Positions 1 through 9,436 of a stretch of 64,000 nt of DNA are shown here, one piece after another (position 1 is the stretch's first letter; each line of letters starts with the position of its first letter). The stretch is taken from contig NZ_JAFDSS010000001.1 of NCBI RefSeq assembly GCF_017831975.1, positions 1,860,001 through 1,924,000 of the forward strand, given 5' to 3'. The notes below the pieces were generated by a model. That model was not told the DNA's origin, searched no databases, and saw only the letters and a list, made by a program, of their open reading frames with translations. The DNA is from Microbacterium terrae (lineage in GTDB: Bacteria > Actinomycetota > Actinomycetes > Actinomycetales > Microbacteriaceae). A program made the translations under genes and the position numbers.

Positions 1-749
1 CCGCGCAGCGCCGTGTACTCGATCGAGCGGGCGGGGAGACTCGTGTCGAGCGGATCCAGGCCGTACAGCTTCACGTACGCCTCGTTGACCGTGCGCGCCT
101 GCCCGTCGCGGGAGATGCGCATCACGCCGACGTCGACGGCATTGAGGATCTCGGTGGTGCGCCGCTCCTGCGCCGATCGGCGCGCCAGCGTGCGATTGAG
201 CCGCCCGGCCTCGCGCCTCAGCAGCCGCCGCAGGGCCCGCGTCTGGCGCATCACCGACCGTGCGGTGATGCCGGTGAACAGCAGCGAGATGCCGACGACG
301 AACACCCTGAGGCCCGTCATGCCCTCCGGCTTGAGCGTGAAATCGAGGAAGAGGATCGCGCCGATCAAGGCGAGGATGCCGATCAGCGCGCGGTAGTCGA
401 AGTACAGCGCCACCCACGTGACCGGGAGGATCCACAGGTAGCTCAGGCGCAGCTCGGTGTTGCTCGCGACGAAGCCGATTGCGAGGGCGTCGAGGAACGG
501 CACGGCGAGCACGGCGGACTGGCTGCGACGCGCCCACGGGATGGCGAGCACGGCCATCGTGATCGCGACGATCGCGACAACTCCGACAGTGAAGTGCCAG
601 ATCCCGAACATCCACGGCGAGATCACCGTCGCCAACGCGGCGACCGTGACCGTCGCGGCGCCGAGCACGAGCTGCATCAGCCAGATGGATCGCGTGCGCG
701 AATCGGGCGTCTCGAACGCCTGCAACTTCTCTCGCCCCCCGGCCGTCAC
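1..749 (-). CDS. Membrane sensor kinase-like protein, N-terminal part (runs off the window)
   Basis: Partial gene: 249 codons are visible and the 3' end lies outside the window. The translation begins GTG and shows about six hydrophobic membrane segments in the first ~150 residues, then a basic linker rich in Arg, then a PAS-like segment (EILNAVDVGVMRISRDG, later NEAYVKLYGLD) from about residue 195. This layout is typical of actinobacterial membrane histidine kinases or other PAS signalling proteins; the catalytic part is not visible, so the output domain is unknown. The start is fixed by TAGACT at 756-761 (minus strand) ending six bases before GTG, the leaderless pattern seen across the window. 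It could be the partner of the response regulator at 2483-3370. Confidence 0.75.
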   Translation of the reverse strand, partial: MTAGGREKLQAFETPDSRTRSIWLMQLVLGAATVTVAALATVISPWMFGIWHFTVGVVAIVAITMAVLAIPWARRSQSAVLAVPFLDALAIGFVASNTELRLSYLWILPVTWVALYFDYRALIGILALIGAILFLDFTLKPEGMTGLRVFVVGISLLFTGITARSVMRQTRALRRLLRREAGRLNRTLARRSAQERRTTEILNAVDVGVMRISRDGQARTVNEAYVKLYGLDPLDTSLPARSIEYTALR

Positions 750-933
750 CCCGCGAGTCTATCGAGGCGGCTCTGCTGCAACGGGCCCGCGCCGCGGTGC
801 GGCGCCGATGCCGCATTGTGCAGTTCTTGCGGAAACCTTGCGGATGCGGCGATTGAGAACGGAGCATCCGTTGCGATCGGTCGGGCATTGTTGTTGATGT
901 CCCCACGACGACCCCACACGAACGGACACGCAC

Positions 934-2379
934 ATGACCAACCCGGCCTCGCGCTCCACCGACCTCGCGGTCGCCTCGGTCGACCCCGGCTTCGCCTCGG
1001 ACTTCGAGGCCGTGCTCGAAGACGGCGTCTCCGGCCACCGCGCGACGATCGGCTGCGTGATCCCCGCCTACAACGAGGCCGAGTCCATCGCCGCGGTCAT
1101 CGAGGGTCTGCTCAGCCAGACGCGGCTGCCCGATGTGATCCACGTCGTGGTGAACAACACCTCCGACGCCACGGTGAAGATCGCGTCACAGTACGCCGGC
1201 CCGCACGAGGTCACGACCGAGATGGGCGAGCAGTTCACCGAGGTCTTCGTGCACGACATCGGCAAGAACCCCGACAAGAAGGTCGGCGCCCTCAACTACG
1301 GCTATTCGCTCGTCGAGGGCTACGACTACCTCCTCGGCGTCGACGGCGACACCATCGCCGACGAGCGTGCCGTGGAGTACCTCGAGTCCGAGGCCGTCTC
1401 CGACACCCGCATCGGCGGCATCTCGGCGATCTACTCGATCGACGACCGGCCGATCAAGGGACCGATCGCGAAGTTCCTCATCTCGGGGCAGCGCTCGCAG
1501 TTCGCGGCGTTCAACATGCACAACCTGCTGCGCGGACGCAACATGGCCGTGCTCGGCGGACAGTTCTCGATCTTCTCGACGCAGGCCCTGCGCGACGTCA
1601 TGAAGCAGAACCACCAGTCGACCCCTTGGGTCAAGGACAGCGAGGTCGAGGACTCGCTGCTGTCGCTCCAGATCAAGAGCGCGGGCTACCTCACCAAGAT
1701 CAGCCCCGTCGCGCGGGCCGACGTGGGCGGCATGACCACCCTGCGGTCGCTCGACGCGCAGCAGGTGAAGTGGACGTACGGCGCGATCGAGCTGATGTGG
1801 CCGGGCCAGCGAGGCGACACGAAGGGCCAGCCGTTCCACCCGAACCTCCGCGTGCGCTGGTTCGAGAACTTCGCGATGCTCGTCAACATCTTCGTCCGCG
1901 TCGCGTTCCTCACGCTGCTCGCGGGGTCGCTCTCGATCGGCGCGTTCGTCTTCTCTGCCTGGTGGCTGGTGCCCGTCGCGGTCGCGATGCTGCTGAACCT
2001 GCGCATGGCCCTCGCCCTCGACAAGCGCAATGCGCGTGACATCCTGTTCGCCCTCACCTTCCTCCCCGCTGAGGCCTACATGTGGGTGCGGATGAGCCAC
2101 TTCCTGCGGTCGTGGACCCGATTCCTCTCGCGCAAGAAGGTCGACAACTGGGCCATGCAGGCCAAGGCGGAGCGCGGTGCGGGGCTCGGGCACTGGACGC
2201 CGCTCATCGTGGTGGTCGCGGTGGCGATCGCGGTCGCCGTCATCTGGTCGATGCTGGGCGCATCGGTGCAGTCGGCGATCCTGTGGGTGGGCTGGCCGAT
2301 CGTCGGCGTGGTCACGGTGCTGCAGACCCTCGGCATGTTCTTCAAGCTCATCCGCCGTCAGCACGGCTACAAGGTCTGA
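934..2379 (+). CDS. Family 2 glycosyltransferase, membrane-bound, processive type
   Basis: 481 residues. The N-terminal half is a GT-A fold glycosyltransferase: IPAYNEAES near residue 43, the metal/nucleotide-binding DGD at 137-139, the catalytic Glu-Asp at 239-240 (SEVEDSL), and QQVKW at 276-280, a conservative Lys variant of the QxxRW motif of processive enzymes such as hyaluronan and poly-GlcNAc synthases. The C-terminal half has about four or five membrane segments (roughly 313-360 and 405-460). It probably makes or exports a surface polysaccharide, using a nucleotide sugar in the cytoplasm; the sugar cannot be told. It stands alone, read opposite to its neighbours, and is followed by a clear terminator. 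Confidence 0.85.
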   Translation: MTNPASRSTDLAVASVDPGFASDFEAVLEDGVSGHRATIGCVIPAYNEAESIAAVIEGLLSQTRLPDVIHVVVNNTSDATVKIASQYAGPHEVTTEMGEQFTEVFVHDIGKNPDKKVGALNYGYSLVEGYDYLLGVDGDTIADERAVEYLESEAVSDTRIGGISAIYSIDDRPIKGPIAKFLISGQRSQFAAFNMHNLLRGRNMAVLGGQFSIFSTQALRDVMKQNHQSTPWVKDSEVEDSLLSLQIKSAGYLTKISPVARADVGGMTTLRSLDAQQVKWTYGAIELMWPGQRGDTKGQPFHPNLRVRWFENFAMLVNIFVRVAFLTLLAGSLSIGAFVFSAWWLVPVAVAMLLNLRMALALDKRNARDILFALTFLPAEAYMWVRMSHFLRSWTRFLSRKKVDNWAMQAKAERGAGLGHWTPLIVVVAVAIAVAVIWSMLGASVQSAILWVGWPIVGVVTVLQTLGMFFKLIRRQHGYKV

Positions 2380-2399
2380 ACCGAACCGAATCGGTCACA

Positions 2400-2434
2400 C
2401 GAGACGCGTCGGGTCCTGTACCCGGCGCGTCTCG
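2400..2434 (+). terminator. Rho-independent terminator after the glycosyltransferase
   Basis: GAGACGCG at 2401-2408 pairs with CGCGTCTC at 2426-2433, with an inner CGGGT/ACCCG stem and a five-base loop; a T-rich tail (CTTTCGTTTTCG) follows. It starts 20 bases after the stop codon of the gene ending at 2379 and faces the 3' end of the response regulator gene, so it may serve both. Confidence 0.8.
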
Positions 2435-2482
2435 CTTTCGTTTTCGCGTGGGCGTCTGCGGAACGCCTCGACGCGGCTCGCG

Positions 2483-3370
2483 TCAGACGGCGGACGTGAG
2501 CCGATAGCCGACGCCGCGCACGGTTTCGATGTAGCGCGGGTTCGCGGCGCTGTCGCCGAGCTTGCGGCGCAGATTCGTCATGTGCGCCTCGACGGCACGC
2601 TTGTCGGCATCGCCGACGAAGTAGCTGGTCACGTAGGACTCGCCGCGGAGCACGAGGGTGAGATCCGCCTTGCTCCGAACGCGCCGCTTCGATTCGAGCA
2701 GCGTGGCGAGCAGGTCGAACTCGGTGCGGGTGAGCTCCAGCTCGTCGCCGTCGATCAGCACGATGCGGTTCTCGAGGTGCAGTCGCAGGTCACGGTGGCC
2801 GAGCCACTCCGCTTCGCTGCCGTCGATGAGCTCCGCCTCGATCACCTCGTCGCGCGCAGGCTCCGCGGTCGCGGCCGGCTCAAGGCTCTGCGGAACCTGT
2901 GCGGTAACGGGACGGGCGCCGGGGAACGACGGGCCGACACTGCCCGCGCTCGGCGCGGGAGGCGCGATGGCGGCGGCGGCCGGCTCCGTCTGCGCGCGAC
3001 GCAGCATGGCCTCGACGCGCGCGCGGAGCTCCCGCGGCCGGAACGGCTTCAGCAGGTAGTCGTCGGCACCGGCGCCGAGGCCGGCGATCACGTCCGCCTC
3101 GTCAGCCAGGCCGGTGAGCATGATGAGGTACGTCGAGGAGACCGCCCGGATGCGCCGCGCCGCCTCGATGCCGTCGATACCGGGCATGTGCACGTCGACG
3201 GTCGTGAGCATGGGCTGGTACGTCTGAACCGCCCGAACCCCGTCGATGCCGTTGCCGACCGACACGGTCGAGAACCCCGCCGCCTCCAGGACCTCCGCCA
3301 GAAGGTGCCGTGTCTCGGCGTCGTCCTCGATGATGACTGCGGTCTTCATTGCATCCGTGGAAGTGCTCAC
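2483..3370 (-). CDS. OmpR-type response regulator with a long linker
   Basis: 295 residues from GTG 3370. Receiver domain about 9-125: acidic pocket D16-D17, phospho-acceptor D59 (TVDVHMPG), T86 and K108 (LLKPF). A Pro/Ala-rich linker of about 65 residues follows, then a winged-helix DNA-binding domain from about 195 to the end (LTRTEFDLLATLL, then VRGVGYRLTS). It should regulate transcription when phosphorylated. The GTG is chosen because GGAGGG lies 11 bases upstream, while the internal ATG at 3349 (MKTAVIIEDD) has no good ribosome site; either is possible. No kinase is adjacent; the membrane kinase-like gene starting at 749, two genes away on the same strand, is a candidate partner. Confidence 0.88.
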   Translation of the reverse strand: MSTSTDAMKTAVIIEDDAETRHLLAEVLEAAGFSTVSVGNGIDGVRAVQTYQPMLTTVDVHMPGIDGIEAARRIRAVSSTYLIMLTGLADEADVIAGLGAGADDYLLKPFRPRELRARVEAMLRRAQTEPAAAAIAPPAPSAGSVGPSFPGARPVTAQVPQSLEPAATAEPARDEVIEAELIDGSEAEWLGHRDLRLHLENRIVLIDGDELELTRTEFDLLATLLESKRRVRSKADLTLVLRGESYVTSYFVGDADKRAVEAHMTNLRRKLGDSAANPRYIETVRGVGYRLTSAV

Positions 3371-3518
3371 CAGGGCCTCATCCCTCCGGTCGTCTCGACG
3401 CCGCCGACGCCCACAGCTCATCGGCGGGCACGGAGGACTCAGCGGTCAGGTGTGTTCGATGCTACACAGCCCGACAGCTTCGGGACGGGATGCGGTGCTC
3501 GGGTGAGTCCCGGCGTTC

Positions 3519-4529
3519 TCAGTCCGCGTCGACCTCGCGCGTGAGCGATGTCGCGCCATCCGGCCACCATCGCCCGGCCGCCGGCCCGCCGTTGCAGAGG
3601 CCGTCACTCTCGCCGGGCGGCTTGATCCAGAGGTTGGTGTCGACGACGTCGTCGCCGATCGTGCCGCCCGGCTCCCCGATGAGCGCGCCAGGCGGATTGC
3701 ACCACTCGCCGCCGGCGTCGGCGCCGTTGCGGCCGGTGTCGATCAGCGCGTGGCGCTCTCCTCCGAGTTCGGCGGCGAGGGTGTGCGCATAGGCGACCTC
3801 GTCGCCGGTGAGGTTGTAGTTCGAGACGTTGAGGGCGAATCCGCGCACACGGTCGAGATCGCCCACCTGTTCGATAAGGCCGGCCATCTCGGCGGCGGGA
3901 TGCCAGTTCGAGTGCCCGCCGTCGAGATACAGCCAGGTCGAGGGCCCGACGAGCGCATCGACGGCCGTCGACAGCAGCGCTGCACGCTCCCCCACGTCGA
4001 CGCACTCCGAGGCGAGGGCGAGGCTGTCGGGTTCGAGCACGACGATCGGGGCCACATCTGCGGCGGCCCGCAGCGCGTCGCCGATCTCCGCCGTCCACTC
4101 CTCGTAGCCGGCCGCGTCGAGGCCGCCTCCGGAGTGGTTTCCGCAGTCGCGGTCGGGAAGCCCGTACACCACGACCGCCAGGCGAGCGGACTGCGAGCGA
4201 GCCTCGGTCGCCAATTCGTCGATCCGCTGCGCGACCTGCCCGAGAGGATCGCTCTCCGGCACCAGCCACACCGCGGTCGGCTGCTCGGCGAGGTACTCGG
4301 CGGCGCGCAGGCCGTCTGCTCCCCCGCCCGCGGCCGCCGCCTCCGCGGCGCTCGAGGTGCCGGACGCAAGGACGCGGATGCCCGGCCCGGGCGCGGCGGC
4401 GGCGCGCGGCCAGACCAGCGCGATGATGATGATCACCGCGACCAGGGCCGCCACCACGCCGACGGCGGCGATGAGCCAGGCGCGCCGGCGTGAGCGCGGA
4501 CGAACTGCGGACGTCGGAACGGATGTCAT
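3519..4529 (-). CDS. Glycoside hydrolase family 6 (cellulase-like), membrane-anchored
   Basis: 336 residues. A short basic N-terminus is followed by one membrane segment (about 18-42), with no cleavage site or lipobox, so the enzyme is probably anchored outside the membrane. The rest matches GH6: GLPDRDCGN with the catalytic acid, VVLEPDSLAL with the second key Asp, LDGGHSNWHP, DTGRNG, and WIKPPGESDG near the C-terminus. GH6 enzymes cut beta-1,4-glucans with inversion. No cellulose-binding domain is present. The ATG overlaps the stop of the upstream kinase gene (ATGA at 4526-4529), so the two are translationally coupled. A substrate other than cellulose is possible. Confidence 0.87.
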   Translation of the reverse strand: MTSVPTSAVRPRSRRRAWLIAAVGVVAALVAVIIIIALVWPRAAAAPGPGIRVLASGTSSAAEAAAAGGGADGLRAAEYLAEQPTAVWLVPESDPLGQVAQRIDELATEARSQSARLAVVVYGLPDRDCGNHSGGGLDAAGYEEWTAEIGDALRAAADVAPIVVLEPDSLALASECVDVGERAALLSTAVDALVGPSTWLYLDGGHSNWHPAAEMAGLIEQVGDLDRVRGFALNVSNYNLTGDEVAYAHTLAAELGGERHALIDTGRNGADAGGEWCNPPGALIGEPGGTIGDDVVDTNLWIKPPGESDGLCNGGPAAGRWWPDGATSLTREVDAD

Positions 4530-5536
4530 GCGGTGCACCGTGAGCCGTTCCCGGGCGCAAGTTCCTCGAGCCGCGCCAGGGCGATCTCGAGGTTCGCCCG
4601 CCCGGCGCTCTCGTACGAGAGGGCGAACTCGCCGTCGTAGCCGCGGATGGTCACCTCGGTGACGTAGAGCAGGGCCATGTACATGCGGCAGAGGTTCAGT
4701 CGTGCCTCGCCTGCCGGGCTTCCGAGGATCGCCGCGAGCTCGCCGCCGGCCGCGCCGTCGCCGGCCAGCAGGTCGGCGTCGGGCGGCTCGGTCGAGAGCG
4801 GCTCCGCTCCGACGAGATCGATGAGCGGATCTCCCCAGACGGTGCGCTCGGTGTCGATGATGCCGACGATGCGCATCTCGTCGGCGTCGACGAACACGTT
4901 CCCCGGCCACAGGTCGGTGTGGACGACGCTCGCGCGTTTCACGGTGGTGAGCGCGATCTGATGGTCGTGCAGGGCGCGCCGCACTCGATCGACGGGAAGC
5001 GCGACGCCCCAGGTCTCGGCATCCGTCAGCGCCGCCTCGACCATGAGCCCGAACGCCGCCGGCCAGGTCGGCGCGGCGAGTGCGGACGCGGCCGCCGGAT
5101 ACCCGAAGTGCGGGCCCTCGACCCGGTGCGCCGCCGCCATGGCTGCGCCGAGACCGCGGCGCAGCGCGGCCGCATCGGCGTCGGCGATGTCGAGCCCGTT
5201 CCAGACGACGCCGGGGAGGTGTGAGGTGACCAGCACGTCGGCGGGCACGAGAGTTCGCGTGAAATCGGCGAGCTGCACGGTCGGCACCGGCACCTCCGTG
5301 TCGGCGAGCATCTCGAACACCCGTGCCTCGGTGCCCAGGATGCCGTGTTCGTACCGGCTCAGCCGAGACGTGTCGGCCGACACCGCTTTCATCACCGAGC
5401 GCGTGCCGTCGGCGAAGGTGAGGCGCAGCGCGGTCGCGAAGAAGCCGCCGTCGATCGGCTCGGCGACGACGACCTCGCCGAGGGAGGAGACGAGATCGCG
5501 CACCTGATCGAGGGAGATGTCGACTCTGCCGGTCAC
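4526..5536 (-). CDS. APH-family phosphotransferase (aminoglycoside/sugar kinase-like)
   Basis: 336 residues from GTG 5536. The protein-kinase-like APH fold is shown by VVHTDLWPGNVFVD (catalytic HxDxxxxN variant) and IIDTERTVWGDPLIDL (the IDxE metal-binding segment). Substrates of this family range from aminoglycosides and macrolides to sugars and choline; nothing here tells which, so a resistance role should not be assumed. Its stop overlaps the start of the GH6 gene, which suggests a shared role, perhaps in sugar use. The start is chosen by the overlap of the conserved N-terminal region; the Shine-Dalgarno is weak. Confidence 0.8.
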   Translation of the reverse strand: MTGRVDISLDQVRDLVSSLGEVVVAEPIDGGFFATALRLTFADGTRSVMKAVSADTSRLSRYEHGILGTEARVFEMLADTEVPVPTVQLADFTRTLVPADVLVTSHLPGVVWNGLDIADADAAALRRGLGAAMAAAHRVEGPHFGYPAAASALAAPTWPAAFGLMVEAALTDAETWGVALPVDRVRRALHDHQIALTTVKRASVVHTDLWPGNVFVDADEMRIVGIIDTERTVWGDPLIDLVGAEPLSTEPPDADLLAGDGAAGGELAAILGSPAGEARLNLCRMYMALLYVTEVTIRGYDGEFALSYESAGRANLEIALARLEELAPGNGSRCTA

Positions 5537-5588
5537 GGGCTCATCGTAGTGACTCGGCGGGATGCGTCGGCGCCGCGCCCGCGGCGCC

Positions 5589-6313
5589 TCACCGGAAACG
5601 AACCCCGGACGACGGCTTCGAGACTTCGTCGAGCGCGCGACGCGCGGCGTCGAGGGCCACCGACCCGCCATACCCGCGGCGGGCCAGCTGCCCCGACAGT
5701 CGGCGCAGCGCAGCGTCGTGGTCGAGCGATGCCATCGAACGGGCCTTGGTGCGCGCGAACTCCAGCGCCCGCTCGGCGTCGTCGTCGGGCATCTGCTCCA
5801 GCGCCGCGTCGGCCACCTCGCGCGGCACGCCGCGCTTCGCCAGCGTCTGCCCGATCGCGCGACGCCCCTGGCCCTTGCGGTCGGCGCCCGTGTGGACGAG
5901 CTGCTCGGCGAGAGCTGCATCGTCGAGGTAGCCGTAGTCGAGCATGCGCGCGATGATCCGCTCGCTCGCCTCGGCGGAGACCTCGTGCCCGCGCAGCACG
6001 TCGTGCGACTCCCGAACCGAGAGCGATCGGGTGCGCAGGCGCTTCAGGAGCGCCTGCTCGGCTGCCTCCTCCGCAGCTTCGGGAGACAGCGGCTCCGGCT
6101 CGACACGGGAACGGCTCGCACGACTCTCACGCGCACCGCGCCCCTCACGCACCCCGCGGCCTGCGCCGGCGTCGGGGAGCCGGTCGTCACCGTCGCTGCC
6201 ACCCTGCCCGGCACCGCCACTGCCTCCGAAGAGCGGGATCACCGGGGCGAGCCCGACGCCCTCGGCGCCCGGCTCGCCCTCGGTGAGCGACTCTCTGTCG
6301 ACGAAGCGGACCA

Positions 6314-6314
<1 letters not shown>
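5589..6314 (-). CDS. recX: RecX, RecA regulator
   Basis: 241 residues. The N-terminal ~85 residues are low-complexity (Gly, Arg, Glu rich) and not conserved; the RecX three-helix repeats follow (ALLKRLRTRSLS, then YGYLDDAALAEQLV, GRRAIGQTLAKRGV, and RRLSGQLARRGYG). RecX binds RecA filaments and limits their activity. The ATG at 6314 overlaps the recA stop codon as TGATG, so recX is translated by coupling with recA. An alternative GTG one codon upstream is less likely. The long disordered N-terminal extension is usual in actinobacterial RecX. Confidence 0.93.
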
Positions 6315-7366
<1,052 letters not shown>

Positions 7367-7550
7367 GGTGTTCTCCTGATGCTCGCGGTTCCGTCGCCTG
7401 TAGGCTGTCGCGCTCCGCCCCGGTGGGGCGGATGCTGCGACAAGGCGTGTGGTGTCGTTCGACGCTGCTCACGCTAGGGAGGGGCTCCGACATCGGCGGT
7501 GATCCCTTCCGCGCTGTGGACAGAAACGTCCTCGACACCTGCTGTGCAGG

Positions 7551-7580
7551 AGCCTACGCGGGTATCGAACGGATCTTCGA
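7551..7580 (-). promoter_or_regulatory. Candidate recA promoter with LexA (SOS) box
   Basis: On the plus strand, TCGAACGGATCTTCGA (7565-7580) is a near-perfect palindrome: five-base outer arms TCGAA/TTCGA match exactly and the GAAC-N4-GTTC core has one mismatch. Reading leftward, TAGGCT (7551-7556) follows at once as a good -10, so the box would cover the -35 region of recA. This is the expected place for LexA repression. The exact LexA consensus of this genus was not checked. Confidence 0.6.
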
Positions 7581-7649
7581 CGCCACGCCGGTGCGAGACA
7601 CGCGGCGAGCGACCGGATCCGAGCTCACGCAGCGCGCGTTGGGCGCCAG

Positions 7650-7871
7650 TCAGGAACGGGGCTCGAGCCGCCCGACGCCGAACCGTCGCTGCGCGGGGAC
7701 GTCGGTCTCATCGCAGAGGGCGAGCCAGATCTCGCGGGGTGGCACGCCGTCGGAGAGGGCCCGTTCAGCGGTGCGACCGCCGACCGCGGGAAGAACCAGG
7801 TCGAACACGAGCGACGGGCCGCGCGCACCGAACTCATCTTCGACGGCGCGCAGGAACTCACTGCGTCGCAT
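7650..7871 (-). CDS. DUF3046 family small protein
   Basis: 73 residues. MRRSEFLRAVEDEFGARG and the later GGRTAERALSDGVPPREIW match the DUF3046 family, a small helical protein of unknown function found next to recA in many actinobacteria. The position here, between clgR and recA on the same strand, fits that. No membrane segment or known catalytic motif is visible. Its function is unknown. Confidence 0.85.
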   Translation of the reverse strand: MRRSEFLRAVEDEFGARGPSLVFDLVLPAVGGRTAERALSDGVPPREIWLALCDETDVPAQRRFGVGRLEPRS

Positions 7872-7891
7872 GGATCAGGAAGCGGCTGTTC

Positions 7892-8200
7892 TCACCGCAG
7901 CGACAGCTCGGCGTCGACGGCGGCGACGAGCTCGTCGGGGACGACATCGGGGAAGGTCTGCAGGCCCTCGAGGACCGAGAGACGATCTCCGACCTCGCGC
8001 ATGATGGTGGAGATGGGAACATCGAGTGCTTCGGCGACCGAAGCGAGGATCTCGCTCGACGCCTCCTTCTGGCCTCGTTCGACCTCGCTCAGGTACCCGA
8101 GTGCGACGCTGGCGCGGCTGGCCACCTGACGGAGGGTGCGCCCCTTCTGCTGACGGAAATCACGAAGCACTTCGCCGATCTCTTGACGAACCAGGATCAT
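7892..8200 (-). CDS. clgR: ClgR-type helix-turn-helix regulator
   Basis: 102 residues. An XRE-type helix-turn-helix spans about 5-62 (GRTLRQVASRASVALGYLSEVERGQKEAS). Sequence and the neighbourhood of cinA, pgsA and recA match ClgR, the actinobacterial activator of clp protease and stress genes; in relatives ClgR is itself degraded by Clp. The ATG at 8200 is chosen for its strong GGAGGAGG ribosome site. A 5+5 inverted repeat lies 34 bases upstream and might be an operator. Confidence 0.88.
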   Translation of the reverse strand: MILVRQEIGEVLRDFRQQKGRTLRQVASRASVALGYLSEVERGQKEASSEILASVAEALDVPISTIMREVGDRLSVLEGLQTFPDVVPDELVAAVDAELSLR

Positions 8201-8233
8201 GTCGGCCCCCTCCTCCACTTCTGATTCCCCTGC

Positions 8234-8247
8234 TGTCCGGGTGGACA
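8234..8247. promoter_or_regulatory. Inverted repeat upstream of clgR
   Basis: TGTCC-GGGT-GGACA is a perfect 5+4+5 palindrome in the clgR promoter region. It does not look like the published ClgR target (GTTCGC/GCGAAC type), so the protein that might bind is unknown; chance occurrence is possible. Confidence 0.35.
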
Positions 8248-8364
8248 ACAGTACAGCACCGGATGATGCCAATCTAAACCCGTGTTCTGAGCAATGGGTG
8301 GGAATCGCGGAATGTAACCCAGAAGAAACACGATCTGTTCCCGGTCATCCGCGATCGCCCCGCG

Positions 8365-8841
8365 CTACCCGCCCGCGGGTCGGACGGCGCCCAGTCCGGC
8401 CTCGAGAGCCGCGTCCACAGCCGCGGTCCGGATCTGCGCGCGGGTGCCGGTCAGCGCCAGCTGTGTGACGGTGGCGCCCTCCGGCGTCGACACCGCGACG
8501 AACACGGTGCCGACGGGCTGCCCGTCCTGCGGGTCGGGTCCGGCCACCCCCGTGGTGGCGAGCCCCACGTCGGCTCCGGTCACCCGTCGTGCTCCGAGCG
8601 CCATCTGCCGGGCCACCTCGGAATCGACTGCGCCCACGCGGGCGAGCAGACCGGCATCGACGCCGAGCACCGACGCCTTGAGGTCGGTCGCGTACGCGAC
8701 CACGCCGCCGCGGACGGTCGCCGACGCCCCCGGCACATCGACGAGCCGCGCGACGACCAGTCCCCCGGTCAACGACTCCGCCGTGCCGACGGTCCACCCG
8801 CGGCTGTGCAGCGCCGCGAGCAGGGCCGCGGCATCCGTCAC
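8365..8841 (-). CDS. cinA: CinA C-terminal domain protein (NMN amidohydrolase)
   Basis: 158 residues, only the C-terminal PncC-like domain of CinA; the N-terminal molybdopterin-binding domain found in longer CinA proteins is absent, as is common in actinobacteria. Typical segments are TAESLTGGLV, VRGGVVAYATDLKASVLGV, ATTGVAGPDP and GTVFVAVS. The family deamidates nicotinamide mononucleotide for NAD recycling. GTG overlaps the stop of pgsA (GTGA at 8838-8841), so it is translated by coupling with pgsA. Confidence 0.9.
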   Translation of the reverse strand: MTDAAALLAALHSRGWTVGTAESLTGGLVVARLVDVPGASATVRGGVVAYATDLKASVLGVDAGLLARVGAVDSEVARQMALGARRVTGADVGLATTGVAGPDPQDGQPVGTVFVAVSTPEGATVTQLALTGTRAQIRTAAVDAALEAGLGAVRPAGG

Positions 8842-9410
8842 TGCGCCGCCCGCTTCGCGCGGGCCGCACGCATCTCGGTGACGATGTAGTCGATGCCGCT
8901 CGCGATCGTGAGCACGACGGCGATCGTCATCGTCACGCCGTTGACCCAGAAGATCCAGTCGCCGACGAGCGTCCACAGCGGCAGCAGCGCGAGCGACAGC
9001 GCGACGCCCTGCGCGAGGGTCTTGAGCTTGCCCATCCATGCTGCGGCGAGTACGTGATCGCTCACGACCAGGAAGCGGTACACGGTGATGCCGATCTCGC
9101 GGATGAGGACGACGATCGTGATCCACCACGGAAGCTCGCCGAGGATCGACAGGCCGATGAAGGCGAACCCGGTCAGCACCTTGTCGGCGATCGGGTCGAG
9201 GAGCTTGCCGAGATCGGTGACGATCTCGTACCGGCGAGCGAGCCAGCCGTCGATCCCGTCCGTCGCGATCGCGACGATGAACAGCACCGCCGCCCACCAG
9301 CGCAGGGCTCCGTCGGCGCCGCCGTCGGCCAGCAGCATCCACAGGAAGACGGGGGCGCACAGGATGCGCACGATGGTGATCGCGTTGGGCAGCTGCCGCG
9401 GAATGGCCAT
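8838..9410 (-). CDS. pgsA: CDP-diacylglycerol-glycerol-3-phosphate 3-phosphatidyltransferase
   Basis: 190 residues with the CDP-alcohol phosphotransferase signature DGx2ARx8Gx3Dx3D visible from DGWLARRYEI to GKLLDPIADK, and about four to five membrane segments. It makes phosphatidylglycerol phosphate at the membrane. It sits 26 bases after ftsK and overlaps cinA, so ftsK-pgsA-cinA-clgR probably form one transcription unit, a conserved actinobacterial order. Other members of the family use inositol or other alcohols; the length and neighbourhood favour PgsA. Confidence 0.92.
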   Translation of the reverse strand: MAIPRQLPNAITIVRILCAPVFLWMLLADGGADGALRWWAAVLFIVAIATDGIDGWLARRYEIVTDLGKLLDPIADKVLTGFAFIGLSILGELPWWITIVVLIREIGITVYRFLVVSDHVLAAAWMGKLKTLAQGVALSLALLPLWTLVGDWIFWVNGVTMTIAVVLTIASGIDYIVTEMRAARAKRAAQ

Positions 9411-9436
9411 GTCGTGAGCCTACCGAGCAGATGCCG

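Noticed and set aside
4526..5536. Aminoglycoside resistance gene
   Set aside because: APH-fold kinases act on many substrates; the overlap with a GH6 gene points to sugar metabolism, and no resistance-specific signature was seen.
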